Of a DNA stretch of 64,000 nt, positions 45,113 through 53,435 are shown one piece after another. Under the pieces are notes generated by a model. It did not search any database. It saw only the letters and a program-made list of their open reading frames with translations, and was not told where the DNA came from. Both the position numbers and the translations under genes were made by a program. Position 1 is the first letter of the stretch; each line of letters opens with the position of its first letter. Location of the stretch: contig NZ_QPFB01000001.1 of the NCBI RefSeq assembly GCF_004348115.1, positions 1,908,773-1,972,772 of the forward strand, written 5' to 3'. This stretch comes from Stenotrophomonas sp. ATCM1_4 (lineage in GTDB: Bacteria > Pseudomonadota > Gammaproteobacteria > Xanthomonadales > Xanthomonadaceae).

Positions 45113-45271
45113 ATGTACGACAACGAACGCGCCATCCCGAGCAACGACCACGATGCCACCCTGCTGGAAGGCCTGTTCCAGCTCACGGTGACCGGCGACA
45201 CCCACACCTGGGAGTTCGAGAAAATCGACAACGAGGTCTACACCCGCCTGCTGGCGACCTACGAGGCCTGA
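45113..45271 (+). CDS. Small acidic protein of unknown function (52 residues), sigma-54 driven
   Basis: A 52-residue ORF from ATG 45113, with CAGGACAG supplying AGGA at good distance, to TGA 45269-45271. The sequence (MYDNERAIPSNDHDATLLEG then a TVTGDTHTWEFEKIDNEVYT region) is acidic (11 Asp/Glu, few Lys/Arg) and lacks a signal or membrane segment. Support for a gene: consensus sigma-54 promoter 31 nt before, ribosome site, and a perfect 8-bp hairpin nine bases after the stop. No relative is recognised. It may be a regulatory or binding protein; an uncharacterised short family is likely. Confidence 0.65.
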   Translation: MYDNERAIPSNDHDATLLEGLFQLTVTGDTHTWEFEKIDNEVYTRLLATYEA

Positions 45272-45279
45272 AGCGCCCG

Positions 45280-45299
45280 GGGCTGACGCCTGTCAGCCC
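45280..45299 (+). terminator. Hairpin after the 52-residue ORF
   Basis: Perfect 8-bp stem GGGCTGAC (45280-45287), loop GCCT, GTCAGCCC (45292-45299), starting 9 nt after the stop. No U-run follows, so it may stabilise the 3' end rather than terminate on its own. Confidence 0.5.
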
Positions 45300-45396
45300 G
45301 CACGACCTACCGCCGCAGCCGTGCCTGGCGTGTTCCTTCCGCCAGGCCGCAAGCCCCCGGGGCAAGGCCCCGGCACCCGGAGCCCCCTACCCTGCC

Positions 45397-46017
45397 TCAG
45401 CGGCCGAAGCTGGGATTCATCAGCGCCTGCAGGAAGTGCTGCAGCAGGTCCGGCGACATCAACAGCATGAACATCACGCCATAGGCCGCACCGGCCAGGT
45501 GGGCGCTGTGGTTGACGTTGTCCCCGCCCTTCTTGTCCATCCAGATGCTGTAGCTCACGTAGAACACGGCATACAGCACGGCCGGGGCCGGGATGAAGAA
45601 CACGAAGATCAACGACCACGGCGACACCAGCACGAAGGCGAACAGCACCGCCGACACCGCGCCGGAGGCGCCCAGGCTCAGGTAGTTCGGGTTCTTCTGG
45701 TTCTTCAGGTAGCTGGGCAGGATCGATACCAGCAACGCCGACAGGTAGAACAGCGGGAACACCCACCACTGCCCGCTCAACCGCAGCATCAGCCCCTCGA
45801 TCGCGCGACCGAAGAAGAACAGCGTGACCATGTTGAACAGCAGGTGGGTGAAATCGGCATGGATGAAGCCGTAGGTCAGCAACCGGTCGTACTGCTTGTG
45901 CCGGTCGATGGCCGGCGGCCACAGGATCAGCCGGTCCGCAAGCTTGCGGTTGTTGAACGCCATCCAGGACACCAGCACGGTGACGGCGATCAGGAACAGG
46001 GTGACGGGATAGTTCAT
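45397..46017 (-). CDS. Rhomboid family intramembrane serine protease
   Basis: Protein of 206 residues with six hydrophobic segments. The catalytic serine is in LGASGAVSAVL (GxSG), the catalytic histidine in NHSAHLAGAAYG, and the oxyanion-loop HLLFN follows GFIHADFTH. This is a GlpG-like rhomboid that cuts transmembrane substrates within the inner membrane. It begins 17 nt after the POT transporter stop on the same strand, so they may be co-transcribed; a functional link is unclear. The N-terminal cytosolic domain of GlpG is absent. Confidence 0.93.
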   Translation of the reverse strand: MNYPVTLFLIAVTVLVSWMAFNNRKLADRLILWPPAIDRHKQYDRLLTYGFIHADFTHLLFNMVTLFFFGRAIEGLMLRLSGQWWVFPLFYLSALLVSILPSYLKNQKNPNYLSLGASGAVSAVLFAFVLVSPWSLIFVFFIPAPAVLYAVFYVSYSIWMDKKGGDNVNHSAHLAGAAYGVMFMLLMSPDLLQHFLQALMNPSFGR

Positions 46018-46034
46018 GGGCGATCAGGCTCGGC

Positions 46035-47606
46035 TCAGGCTGCGCGGTAGTTGTCGACGACCTTGTACCGGCGCGCGTACCAGCCAAAGGCCAACGCTGC
46101 CAGCAGGGCGAATCCGGCGAAGAAGAACATCTGGAAGGCGGTCACGCTCAGGCCGGTGGTGGCGATGTTGGTGGTCACCGCATCATTGCGCACCGCGAAG
46201 TTGGCCAGCAGCACCCACAGGTTACCGACCGTGGTGGTCAGGTTCCAGAAACTCATCACCACGCCCTTCATCGATTGCGGGGCCTGGCTGTAGGCGAACT
46301 CCAGGCCGGTCGCCGAGACCAGCACCTCGCCGAAGGTCAGCAGCGCGTACGGCAGGATCTGCCAGACGATGGACATCGGCTCGCCGCCGTCCATCACCAC
46401 CTGGATGCCACCGATCACGATCCAGGCCAGGCCACTGAAGGCGATGCCGGCGGTCATGCGGCGCAGCGCGGTTGGCTCCCAGCCCAGCTTGGCCAGCAGC
46501 GGGTACAGCACCAGGTTGTTGAACGGGATCAGGATCATCACCAGCGCCGGGTTCAACGCCTGCATCTGCGAGGCGACGAACCAGGCCGGCTTGGTCATTT
46601 CCTCGCCCTGGATCACCCAGGTCGAGGCCTTCTGGTCGAACAGCGAATGGAACGGGGTGACCAGCGCGAAGATCACCAGCACCCGCAGCACGTTGCGCAC
46701 GCCATTGACCGCCTCGTCCGGATGGATGCCACGGGCACGGTCCAGCTGCAGCCACGCGCCGCCGCCGACACCGGCGATCACCAGCACCAGCGCGATGCAG
46801 GCGGCGATCACGAAGCCCAACACCGGGGTCATCGCCAGCGAGACCACCGCTGCGACCAGGCCCAGCCCGGCCAGCACCAGGCCCGGCCGGCCGTGGCCGG
46901 CCTTGCGCGCGAACAACGCGGTGCGGATCACCTTGCCGAAGGAGTTCGGGTCATCGGCCATGTCCGGCTTGACCAGCACATAGCGCTTGCGGCCCAGCCA
47001 GAACACGAAGGTGGCGATGAACATCAGCAGGCCCGGGATACCGAAGGCCACCGACGGCCCGAAGTTCTTCAGGAACAGCGGCATGCTCAGCGAGGCGAAC
47101 AGCGATCCGAAGTTGATGATCCAGTAGAAGGCGTCGAACACCTTCTTGGCCAGGTGCTTGTTGCTCTGGTCGAACTGGTCGCCGACGAACGAGGCCACCA
47201 GCGGCTTGATGCCGCCCGCGCCGAAGGCGATCAGGCCCAGGCCGGCGAAGAAGCCCATGCGGCTGTCCTCGAACACCGCCAGGAACGCATGGCCCAGGCA
47301 GTAGATCAGGCTGAAGGACAGGATGGTGTTGTACTTGCCGAAGAAGCGGTCGGCGACCCAGCCACCCAGCAGCGGGAAGAAATACACGCCGATCATGAAG
47401 GTGTGCATCAGGTCCTTGGCTTCCAGCGCGCGCGCATCCGAGTCCAGGATGTGCTGCAGCAGCGTGGAGGTGATCAGGAACTGGACCAGGATGTTGCGCA
47501 TCCCATAGAAACTGAACCGCTCGCAGCCCTCATTGCCGATGATGTAGGGGATCTGGCGGGGCATGCGCCCCTTGGGCGTTGCGGCGGCGGGGTGGCTGGT
47601 CGTCAT
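46035..47606 (-). CDS. POT/PTR family proton-coupled oligopeptide transporter
   Basis: Protein of 523 residues with about 14 membrane helices. Family motifs: NEGCERFSFYGMRNIL (E-x-x-E-R-F), FPLLGGWVADRFFGKYNTI (first PTR2 signature), FYWIINFGSLFASL (second PTR2 signature) and SATGLEFAYSQAP. It imports di- or tripeptides with protons; substrate range is not readable from sequence. The start ATG at 47604-47606 has no strong ribosome site. Followed closely by the rhomboid gene. Divergent from the EEP-like gene. Confidence 0.94.
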   Translation of the reverse strand: MTTSHPAAATPKGRMPRQIPYIIGNEGCERFSFYGMRNILVQFLITSTLLQHILDSDARALEAKDLMHTFMIGVYFFPLLGGWVADRFFGKYNTILSFSLIYCLGHAFLAVFEDSRMGFFAGLGLIAFGAGGIKPLVASFVGDQFDQSNKHLAKKVFDAFYWIINFGSLFASLSMPLFLKNFGPSVAFGIPGLLMFIATFVFWLGRKRYVLVKPDMADDPNSFGKVIRTALFARKAGHGRPGLVLAGLGLVAAVVSLAMTPVLGFVIAACIALVLVIAGVGGGAWLQLDRARGIHPDEAVNGVRNVLRVLVIFALVTPFHSLFDQKASTWVIQGEEMTKPAWFVASQMQALNPALVMILIPFNNLVLYPLLAKLGWEPTALRRMTAGIAFSGLAWIVIGGIQVVMDGGEPMSIVWQILPYALLTFGEVLVSATGLEFAYSQAPQSMKGVVMSFWNLTTTVGNLWVLLANFAVRNDAVTTNIATTGLSVTAFQMFFFAGFALLAALAFGWYARRYKVVDNYRAA

Positions 47607-47787
47607 CTGGAGGCGATCCGTTGATACAAAGGTTGCAAGCGTAACGCATCGTGCAGGCATCGTGACCTGCCATGTGTACCGGCAGACCGCCTGGTACCGC
47701 ATGCAGAATGGTCTGCAACTACGGATATGCACGAACCCTAGACGGCATTGGGAATACGATGAGGGTTCATCCATTCGAGCCGTGGCA

Positions 47788-48591
47788 ATGCTGCGTTGGG
47801 GCTGTTTCGGGCTGTTGGTTCTCTCGTTCTCGGCGCTGGCCCAGCCAGTGGCGCCGGTCATCAAGGTTGCCAGCGTACGGCTGCCCCCGGTCAGCGAAGG
47901 CTGGATGGGCGAGCGCGAGCGCATCGCCAGCCTGCTGGCCGAGCTGCATCCGGACGTGATCGTGGTCCAGGACGTGCAGCAGAACAGCGAGACCAGCAAC
48001 CCGGCCTGCTGGCTGGGCGGCAAGCTCCGCTACAGCTGTGACTTCATCTCCGCCGACCGCCCCAGCCAGGCCCAGCGCCGCGGCAATGCGGTATTGACCC
48101 GGCTGTCCACGCTGGAGGACGGGATCACCCTGCTGCATGGCGATGGCACCCCGGCCATCGCCGGCATGCAGCGCCTGCAGTTGCAGCGCGCACGGCTGAA
48201 CATCTACACCGCGCGGATGCGCCCGGCCGAGGACACGCCCATCGCGCGCGGCCACCAGGCCGCCGACCTGCGCACCTGGATGGACGCCACCGGCGAGGGC
48301 CTGCCGTCGCTGGTGGTGGGCGACTTCAGCGCGCCCACCGATGAGCTGGTACGGCAGTTGCCGGGCTTCCAGCCGGCGCGCCGCAACCCCTCTGCGCGCC
48401 GCAGCGAAGCCCGCCCCAGCGAGAACAACGAACACGGCATGGACGTGCTCTACCAGGTGCGCAGCTTCGCCGACATCAAGCAGCAGACCATCGTGCTGCC
48501 CCCCGGCGAGGCCGGGGCCGCCATGCCGATGGGCATGATGGCCACCCTGCGCATCACCCGTCCGTTCGACGCCGCCGTCGATACCCCCTGA
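47788..48591 (+). CDS. Exported EEP (endonuclease/exonuclease/phosphatase)-like protein, degenerate
   Basis: Protein of 267 residues from ATG 47788 (an in-frame GTG is at 47782), with a signal peptide (MLRWGCFGLLVLSFSALAQP). The fold signature is recognisable: VIVVQDVQQNSE replaces the usual QE strand, RRGNAVLT and the later LVVGDFSAPTDEL (normally GDFN) follow, and the C-terminal catalytic SDH motif cannot be found, with PMGMMATLRI in its place. Several catalytic residues of the EEP superfamily are altered, so this may be an inactive or repurposed exported protein. Only a search could place it in a subfamily. Confidence 0.72.
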   Translation: MLRWGCFGLLVLSFSALAQPVAPVIKVASVRLPPVSEGWMGERERIASLLAELHPDVIVVQDVQQNSETSNPACWLGGKLRYSCDFISADRPSQAQRRGNAVLTRLSTLEDGITLLHGDGTPAIAGMQRLQLQRARLNIYTARMRPAEDTPIARGHQAADLRTWMDATGEGLPSLVVGDFSAPTDELVRQLPGFQPARRNPSARRSEARPSENNEHGMDVLYQVRSFADIKQQTIVLPPGEAGAAMPMGMMATLRITRPFDAAVDTP

Positions 48592-48599
48592 AACGACGA

Positions 48600-48623
48600 A
48601 AGCCGGACCTTCCGGCCCGGCTT
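48600..48623. terminator. Hairpin between convergent EEP-like and SOD genes
   Basis: Stem AAGCCGG (48600-48606) and CCGGCTT (48617-48623), followed on the minus strand by TCGTCGTTTC. It lies between stops at 48591 and 48678 and could act on both. Confidence 0.5.
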
Positions 48624-48677
48624 CCGCTGGATACTGACCGTGCCGGTGCGCCCCGAGGGCGACACCGGCGCCCGGCG

Positions 48678-49289
48678 TCAGGCGATGGCTTCCTGGTAAC
48701 GACGCTCGACTTCGTTCCAGTCGACCACGTTGAAGAACGCGCCGATGTATTCCGGGCGACGGTTCTGGTACTTCAGGTAGTAGGCGTGTTCCCACACGTC
48801 CAGCGCCAGGATCGGCGTGTTGCCGTCCATCAGCGGGCTGTCCTGGTTGGCCGAGGACTCCACGACCACCTTCTTGTCCGGGGTCACGCTCAGCCAGGCC
48901 CAGCCGCTGCCGAAGCGGGTCAGCGCTGCCTTGGTGAAGGCTTCCTTGAACTTCTCGAAACCGCCCAGCTGGGCATCGATGGCCTTGGCCACGTCACCGA
49001 CCGGCTGGCCGCCGCCGTTGGGCGACATCACGGTCCAGAACAGCGAGTGGTTGGCATGACCACCACCGTTGTTGCGGACCGGGCCCTGCAGGTTTTCCGG
49101 CAGCGACTTGGTCTTCTTGACCAGTTCCTCGACCGGCAGGTCGGCGTACTCGGTGCCTTCCAGCGCGGCGTTGACGTTGTTGATGTAGGTCTGGTGGTGC
49201 TTGCTGTGGTGGATCTCCATCGTGGCCGCGTCGATATGCGGTTCGAGGGCGTCGTAGGCGTAGGGCAGCTTGGGCAGGGTGTAGGCCAT
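48678..49289 (-). CDS. sodA: Superoxide dismutase, Mn type
   Basis: Protein of 203 residues. Metal ligands lie in [15 protein letters not shown] (first His), [11 protein letters not shown] (second His), and [13 protein letters not shown] (Asp and third His). The GGGHANH and SSANQDSPL forms (Gly near position 77 and Gln near 146) are typical of manganese rather than iron enzymes. It removes superoxide in the cytoplasm. AAAGGAG precedes the ATG strongly. Its leader upstream of the ribosome site contains a GTCCGG / CCGGAC hairpin, which may affect translation. Confidence 0.95.
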   Translation of the reverse strand: MAYTLPKLPYAYDALEPHIDAATMEIHHSKHHQTYINNVNAALEGTEYADLPVEELVKKTKSLPENLQGPVRNNGGGHANHSLFWTVMSPNGGGQPVGDVAKAIDAQLGGFEKFKEAFTKAALTRFGSGWAWLSVTPDKKVVVESSANQDSPLMDGNTPILALDVWEHAYYLKYQNRRPEYIGAFFNVVDWNEVERRYQEAIA

Positions 49290-49550
49290 GAGGGATCTCC
49301 TTTAGATACCGGTTTTTGCGTCCGGCCGAAAAACCGGACAGTGCGGTATGAATGGTAGGGACGAACGGTCAACTTACCAAGGCCGGTGTAAAGGAAACTT
49401 TGTCCCGCCCTTGGGTCATGGATCACCTGCAAGCAACATGCGTCGCCATTGTTACCCCGGCGTGAAGTGGACCGACTGAACCTCCCGTTCAACAAACACG
49501 GCACGCTGGCGTGATAATCGTCGCCTGTTCCGCCAACGTCCTCTTTGCCC

Positions 49551-50018
49551 ATGCGCAAGCCGTTACTGCTGGTTGTAGCCATCGTCCTTCTGATCGCAGG
49601 GCTGTGGGGAATGCGCGTGGTGCAGCAACCCGCACCGCCGCAGTTCGCGCCCTCGCTGACCCAGGAGGCGGCCGATGCGCCCGCTACCGCATCGTCTGTC
49701 CAGCGGGCCAGCGCAGCGGCGGACCCATTGCCGGCCTTCCTGCCGGCCGAAGCACGCGCCACCATCGCGCTGATCCAGCGCGGCGGCCCGTATCCGCACC
49801 GGCAGGACGGCAGCGTGTTCGGCAACCGCGAACGCCAACTGCCGCAGCGGCCGCGCGGTTACTACCGCGAGTACACCGTCGATACGCCGGGACTGGACCA
49901 CCGTGGCGCCCGGCGCATCGTCACCGGCGGCACGCCGCCGGACGTCTGGTACTACACCGAAGACCATTACGAAAGCTTCCGCAGCTTCAGCGTCCCCGCC
50001 ACCGGAGTACGGCCATGA
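49551..50018 (+). CDS. Barnase-family ribonuclease with N-terminal membrane/signal segment
   Basis: Protein of 155 residues. The first 25 residues (LLLVVAIVLLIAGLWGMRVV) form a signal or anchor. The catalytic part shows the N1/T1-barnase pattern: FGNRERQLPQRPRGYYREYTVDTPG (Glu and Arg), RGARRIVTGGTPPDVWYYTEDHYESF (Arg and the catalytic His). It should cleave RNA after guanosine. Start at ATG 49551; an upstream TTG is less likely. Its stop overlaps the barstar-like gene start as ATGA. The single-membrane segment implies an extracytoplasmic enzyme, although the inhibitor has no signal. Confidence 0.88.
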   Translation: MRKPLLLVVAIVLLIAGLWGMRVVQQPAPPQFAPSLTQEAADAPATASSVQRASAAADPLPAFLPAEARATIALIQRGGPYPHRQDGSVFGNRERQLPQRPRGYYREYTVDTPGLDHRGARRIVTGGTPPDVWYYTEDHYESFRSFSVPATGVRP

Positions 50019-50449
50019 GCGACAGCGGTTTTGACATGGGACTGGAAGACGTCAGCCAGGCCGGCGTCTACGGCGTCGGCGACGGCGACCTCGGCGGCCT
50101 GGCCGCGGCGGCCCGCGATGCCGGGCTGAAAGTGCTGCGGGTGGACCTGGAAGGCTGCAGCGACAAGCGCACCCTGCTGATGCGGCTGGGTACCCAGCTG
50201 GACTTCCCGCCCGGTTGGAGCCGCAACTGGGATGCCCTGTCCGACGCGCTGCGCGACTTGTCCTGGCTGCCCGCCAACGGCTACGCGGTGCTGTTCAGCG
50301 AGGCCACCGACCTGCGCCGGGACAGCCCCGAGGACTTCAACACGTTGCTGGATGTGCTCTCGGAAACGGCGATCAGCTGGGCAGAGCAGAACGTGCCGTT
50401 CTGGGCATTCTTCGAACTGCCCGACGCCGGCGTCCCTGCGGACGAATGA
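50015..50449 (+). CDS. Barstar family ribonuclease inhibitor
   Basis: Protein of 144 residues without signal peptide. The barstar fold is visible in LKVLRVDLEGCSDKRTLLMRLGTQLDFPPG and SRNWDALSDALRDLSWLPANGYAVLF, where the conserved helix-2 acidic residues that plug barnase occur. It is translationally coupled to the RNase gene through ATGA overlap, making a cytoplasmic immunity partner that would bind the RNase before export. The N-terminal 45 residues (DSGFDMGLEDVSQAGVYGVG) are an extension beyond classical 89-residue barstar. Downstream lies a REP-type palindrome. Confidence 0.88.
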   Translation: MSDSGFDMGLEDVSQAGVYGVGDGDLGGLAAAARDAGLKVLRVDLEGCSDKRTLLMRLGTQLDFPPGWSRNWDALSDALRDLSWLPANGYAVLFSEATDLRRDSPEDFNTLLDVLSETAISWAEQNVPFWAFFELPDAGVPADE

Positions 50450-50453
50450 ACCC

Positions 50454-50512
50454 CGGCTTCGCCGCCAAGGCGGCTCCTGCACAGTGCAGGAGCGACCTCG
50501 GTCGCGAAACCC
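50454..50512. repeat. REP-type palindrome after the barstar gene
   Basis: GGCTTCGCC...GGCGGCTCCTGCAC and AGTGCAGGAGCGACC...GGTCGCGAAACC form a long imperfect inverted repeat with GCTCCTGCAC/GTGCAGGAGC arms about 10 bp each (around 50473-50493). The same family occurs at 27880-27952. It may also stop transcripts of the RNase pair. Confidence 0.6.
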
Positions 50513-50524
50513 CTGGCGCTCAGG

Positions 50525-52414
50525 TCACGCGTCCAGCTCTTCCCAGCGTGCGTAGGCCGCATCCAGCTCGGCCTGCACCTTGCCCAGCTTCTGCGTGTGC
50601 GCGGTGACCTCGGCGCTGGAACGGGTATAGAACGCCGGGTCGTTCATCGCGCTGGTCAGGCCTTCCACGTCCAGTTCCAACTGCTCGATCTTCGCCGGCA
50701 GCTGTTCCAGCTCACGCGCGTCCTTGAAGCTGAGCTTGCGCTTGGCCGGTGCCGCCTCGGCCGCCGGGACAGCCGGCTTGGCCGCCGGCGTGGTCGCCGA
50801 GGCCTTGGCCACCGCCATGCCACTCATGGCAGGCGCCGGGCGCTGGCGCAGCGAGTCGGTGTAGCCACCGATGTAGTCGCCCACCTTGCCCTCGCCTTCC
50901 AGCACCAGCGTGGAGGTGACCACGTTGTCCAGGAAGTCACGGTCATGGCTGACCAGCAGCAGGGTGCCGGTGTAATCACCCAGCAGCTCTTCCAGCAGCT
51001 CCAGGGTTTCCACGTCCAGGTCGTTGGTCGGTTCGTCCATCACCAGCAGGTTGGACGGCTGCGCGAACAGCTTGGCCAGCAGCAGGCGGTTGCGCTCACC
51101 GCCGGACAGGCGGGTGATCGGCGCGCGCGCACGCTCGGGGGTGAACAGGAAGTCCTGCAGGTAGGCATGCACGTGCTTGCGCTTGCCATTGAGGTCGATG
51201 AAGTCCGCGCCTTCGGCCACGTTCTCGATCGCGCTCCAATCCTCGCGCAGGGTGGCGCGGTACTGGTCGAAGTAGGCGATCTGCAGGTTGGTGCCCTGGC
51301 GCACTTCGCCGCTGTCCGGCTGCAGCTCGCCCAGCAGCAGCTTCAGCAGGGTGGTCTTGCCGCTGCCGTTGGGGCCGATCAGGCCGATGCGGTCGCCGCG
51401 CAGGATGGTGGTCGAGAAGTCCTTGATCATCACCCGCTCGCCGAAGGCGAAGGACACGTCCTTGATGTCGATGACCTTCTTGCCGGAGTTCTCCGCGCCG
51501 GCTGCTTCCAGCTTGACGTTGCCGCCCAGCTCGCGGCGCTGGCTGCGCTCGTTGCGCATGGCCTTGAGCCGGCGCACGCGCCCTTCGTCGCGGGTACGGC
51601 GGGCCTTGATGCCCTGCCGGATCCAGACCTCTTCCTGCGCCAGCAGCTTGTCGAAGCGGGCGTTCTCCTGGGCCTGCGCGTTGAGGCGTTCCTCGCGGCG
51701 GCGCTCGTAGTTCTCCCAGTCGCCCGGCCAGCTGGTGACCTGCCCGCGGTCGATCTCGACAATGCGGGTGGCCAACGCACGCAGGAAGCGGCGGTCGTGG
51801 GTGACGAACACCACGCAGCCGTTCCAGCCCTTGAGGAAGCCTTCCAGCCAGTCGATCGCCTCGATGTCCAGGTGGTTGGTCGGCTCGTCCAGCAGCAGCA
51901 CGTCCGGACCGGCCACCAGCGCGCGCGCCAGCAGCACGCGGCGCTTCATGCCGCCGGACAGTCGCCCGAACTCGGCCTCGCCGTCCAGCTCCAGCTTGGT
52001 CAGGGTCTCGGCCACGCGCTGGTCCAGGGCCCAGCCGTCGGCGCCGTCGATCTTGGCCTGCACCTTGCCCATCGCATCACCATCGAACACCTCGGCGTGG
52101 CTCAGGCGGTGGAACTCGGCCAGCCAATGGCCCAGCTCGCCGAGCCCATCGGCGACCACGTCGAACACGCTGCCGGCCGCGCCGTGCGGCACTTCCTGCT
52201 CCAGGCGAGTGACGCGCACGCCCTGCTGGACGCGCACTTCACCATCGTCCGGCTTCAGTTCGCCGGCCATCAGCTTCATCAGGGTGGATTTGCCGGCGCC
52301 GTTGCGACCGATCAGGGCGATGCGCTCACCCGGCTCGATCGACAGTTCGGCTTTTTCCAGCAACAACGGGCCGCCGACGCTGTAGTCGACGTTCTGCAGA
52401 GTAATCAAAGGCAT
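50525..52414 (-). CDS. uup: ABC-F family ATPase (Uup-like)
   Basis: Protein of 629 residues with two ATPase cassettes: Walker A GRNGAGKST and GPNGSGKTT, signatures LSGGMKRRVLL and LSGGERNRLLL, and Walker B LLLDEPTNHLD and VMDEPTNDLD. A C-terminal coiled-coil extension (about residues 560-629, KLSFKDARELEQLPAKIEQL) is the Uup-type DNA-binding tail. ABC-F proteins act on ribosomes or, for Uup, affect transposon excision and replication structures. ATG at 52412-52414; a GTG at 52418-52420 is possible. It is 18 nt after the LysR stop on the same strand. Confidence 0.92.
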   Translation of the reverse strand: MPLITLQNVDYSVGGPLLLEKAELSIEPGERIALIGRNGAGKSTLMKLMAGELKPDDGEVRVQQGVRVTRLEQEVPHGAAGSVFDVVADGLGELGHWLAEFHRLSHAEVFDGDAMGKVQAKIDGADGWALDQRVAETLTKLELDGEAEFGRLSGGMKRRVLLARALVAGPDVLLLDEPTNHLDIEAIDWLEGFLKGWNGCVVFVTHDRRFLRALATRIVEIDRGQVTSWPGDWENYERRREERLNAQAQENARFDKLLAQEEVWIRQGIKARRTRDEGRVRRLKAMRNERSQRRELGGNVKLEAAGAENSGKKVIDIKDVSFAFGERVMIKDFSTTILRGDRIGLIGPNGSGKTTLLKLLLGELQPDSGEVRQGTNLQIAYFDQYRATLREDWSAIENVAEGADFIDLNGKRKHVHAYLQDFLFTPERARAPITRLSGGERNRLLLAKLFAQPSNLLVMDEPTNDLDVETLELLEELLGDYTGTLLLVSHDRDFLDNVVTSTLVLEGEGKVGDYIGGYTDSLRQRPAPAMSGMAVAKASATTPAAKPAVPAAEAAPAKRKLSFKDARELEQLPAKIEQLELDVEGLTSAMNDPAFYTRSSAEVTAHTQKLGKVQAELDAAYARWEELDA

Positions 52415-52432
52415 CCGCACATTGTACGGGAG

Positions 52433-53338
52433 TCAGCCGTCGGCGAAGACGTCGGCCGGCAACCCCAGCAGCTGGCGCAGGCTGGCCGGCACGCGTTTGC
52501 CGGGGTGACGGACCAGCCACAGGCGTCGCCGCAGCGGCGGCAACGGGCTGTCCAGCACCTGCAGCTTGCCCAGCGCGACCAGGTCGGCCACCGCATGCCG
52601 CGACAGGCAGGCCAGGCCCAGGCCGGCCACCGCCCCCTGCTTGATGGCCTCGGTACCGCCCAGTTGCAGTACTTCGGCAAACCCATGCAGGTGCGGCAAC
52701 AAGGCGTGTTCGGCCGCCTCGCGGGTACCGGAACCCGGCTCACGCAGCAGCCAGCAGGCCTGCCGCAGCGCCTCCAGGCCCGCGCCGGCACGCAGCGCCG
52801 CCGCCCGGGGATGGCGCTCGCCGAAGACGATGACCAACTCGTCGTCCATCCATTCGGCCACGTCCAGCCCGGGCTCGTGGTTCGGCCCTTCGATCAGGCC
52901 GATATCCACCTCCATGCGCTGCACCGCGCTGGTGATCTCGCGGGTATTGCCGATCACCAGGTCGACATGGGCCTGGCCGTTGCTCTCCAGCAGGTCCGCT
53001 ATGCGTGAAGGCATCAGGTAGTTGCCGATTGTGGTGCTCGCCCCCACCCGCCAGCGCACCGGGGCGCCCCCCGCCTGCCCGCTGCGGAAGCGCCGCTCGA
53101 GGTCCGCCATGCCCGCCAGCAGCGCCCGGGCCTCCGGAAGCAACGCGCGACCGTGCCCGTTCAGCACCAGCCGCCGCCCGATGCGGTCGAACAGGGCCAA
53201 CCCGAGCAGGCTTTCCAGTTCATTCAATGCGGCGCTCACCGCCGATTGCGACAGGCCGATGGTTTCACCGGCGGCAGTGGTGGTCCCGGCCTCGGCAATG
53301 GCGGAGAAGATCTGCAGCTGGCGCAGCGAGAGATGCAT
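52433..53338 (-). CDS. LysR family regulator (YeiE-like)
   Basis: Protein of 301 residues. The N-terminal helix-turn-helix (LRQLQIFSAIAEAGTTTAAGETIGLSQSAVSAAL) is standard LysR. The effector domain begins VGASTTIGNYLMP and includes GSGTREAAEHALL, similar to the CysB/YeiE branch. It is divergent from a YeiH-family transporter with a 97-bp gap, the same pairing as yeiE-yeiH in enterobacteria, so it is a strong YeiE candidate that regulates the transporter. A GTAAAACAG inverted repeat lies in the gap. Confidence 0.9.
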   Translation of the reverse strand: MHLSLRQLQIFSAIAEAGTTTAAGETIGLSQSAVSAALNELESLLGLALFDRIGRRLVLNGHGRALLPEARALLAGMADLERRFRSGQAGGAPVRWRVGASTTIGNYLMPSRIADLLESNGQAHVDLVIGNTREITSAVQRMEVDIGLIEGPNHEPGLDVAEWMDDELVIVFGERHPRAAALRAGAGLEALRQACWLLREPGSGTREAAEHALLPHLHGFAEVLQLGGTEAIKQGAVAGLGLACLSRHAVADLVALGKLQVLDSPLPPLRRRLWLVRHPGKRVPASLRQLLGLPADVFADG

Positions 53339-53347
53339 AACCTACCC

Positions 53348-53385
53348 GTAAAACAGGTTGAATGTACGAATAGTATCTGTTTTAC
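53348..53385. promoter_or_regulatory. Inverted repeat operator between LysR and YeiH genes
   Basis: GTAAAACAG (53348-53356) and CTGTTTTAC (53377-53385) form a perfect 9-bp inverted repeat with a 20-nt spacer in the 97-bp divergent gap. It begins 10 nt from the LysR start and ends 50 nt before the transporter start, placed for a LysR tetramer. Confidence 0.6.
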
Positions 53386-53435
53386 AGCTGATGCAGCCGA
53401 GAGCAGCATGGGCCATCTCCTGATAACCCGTCGTT

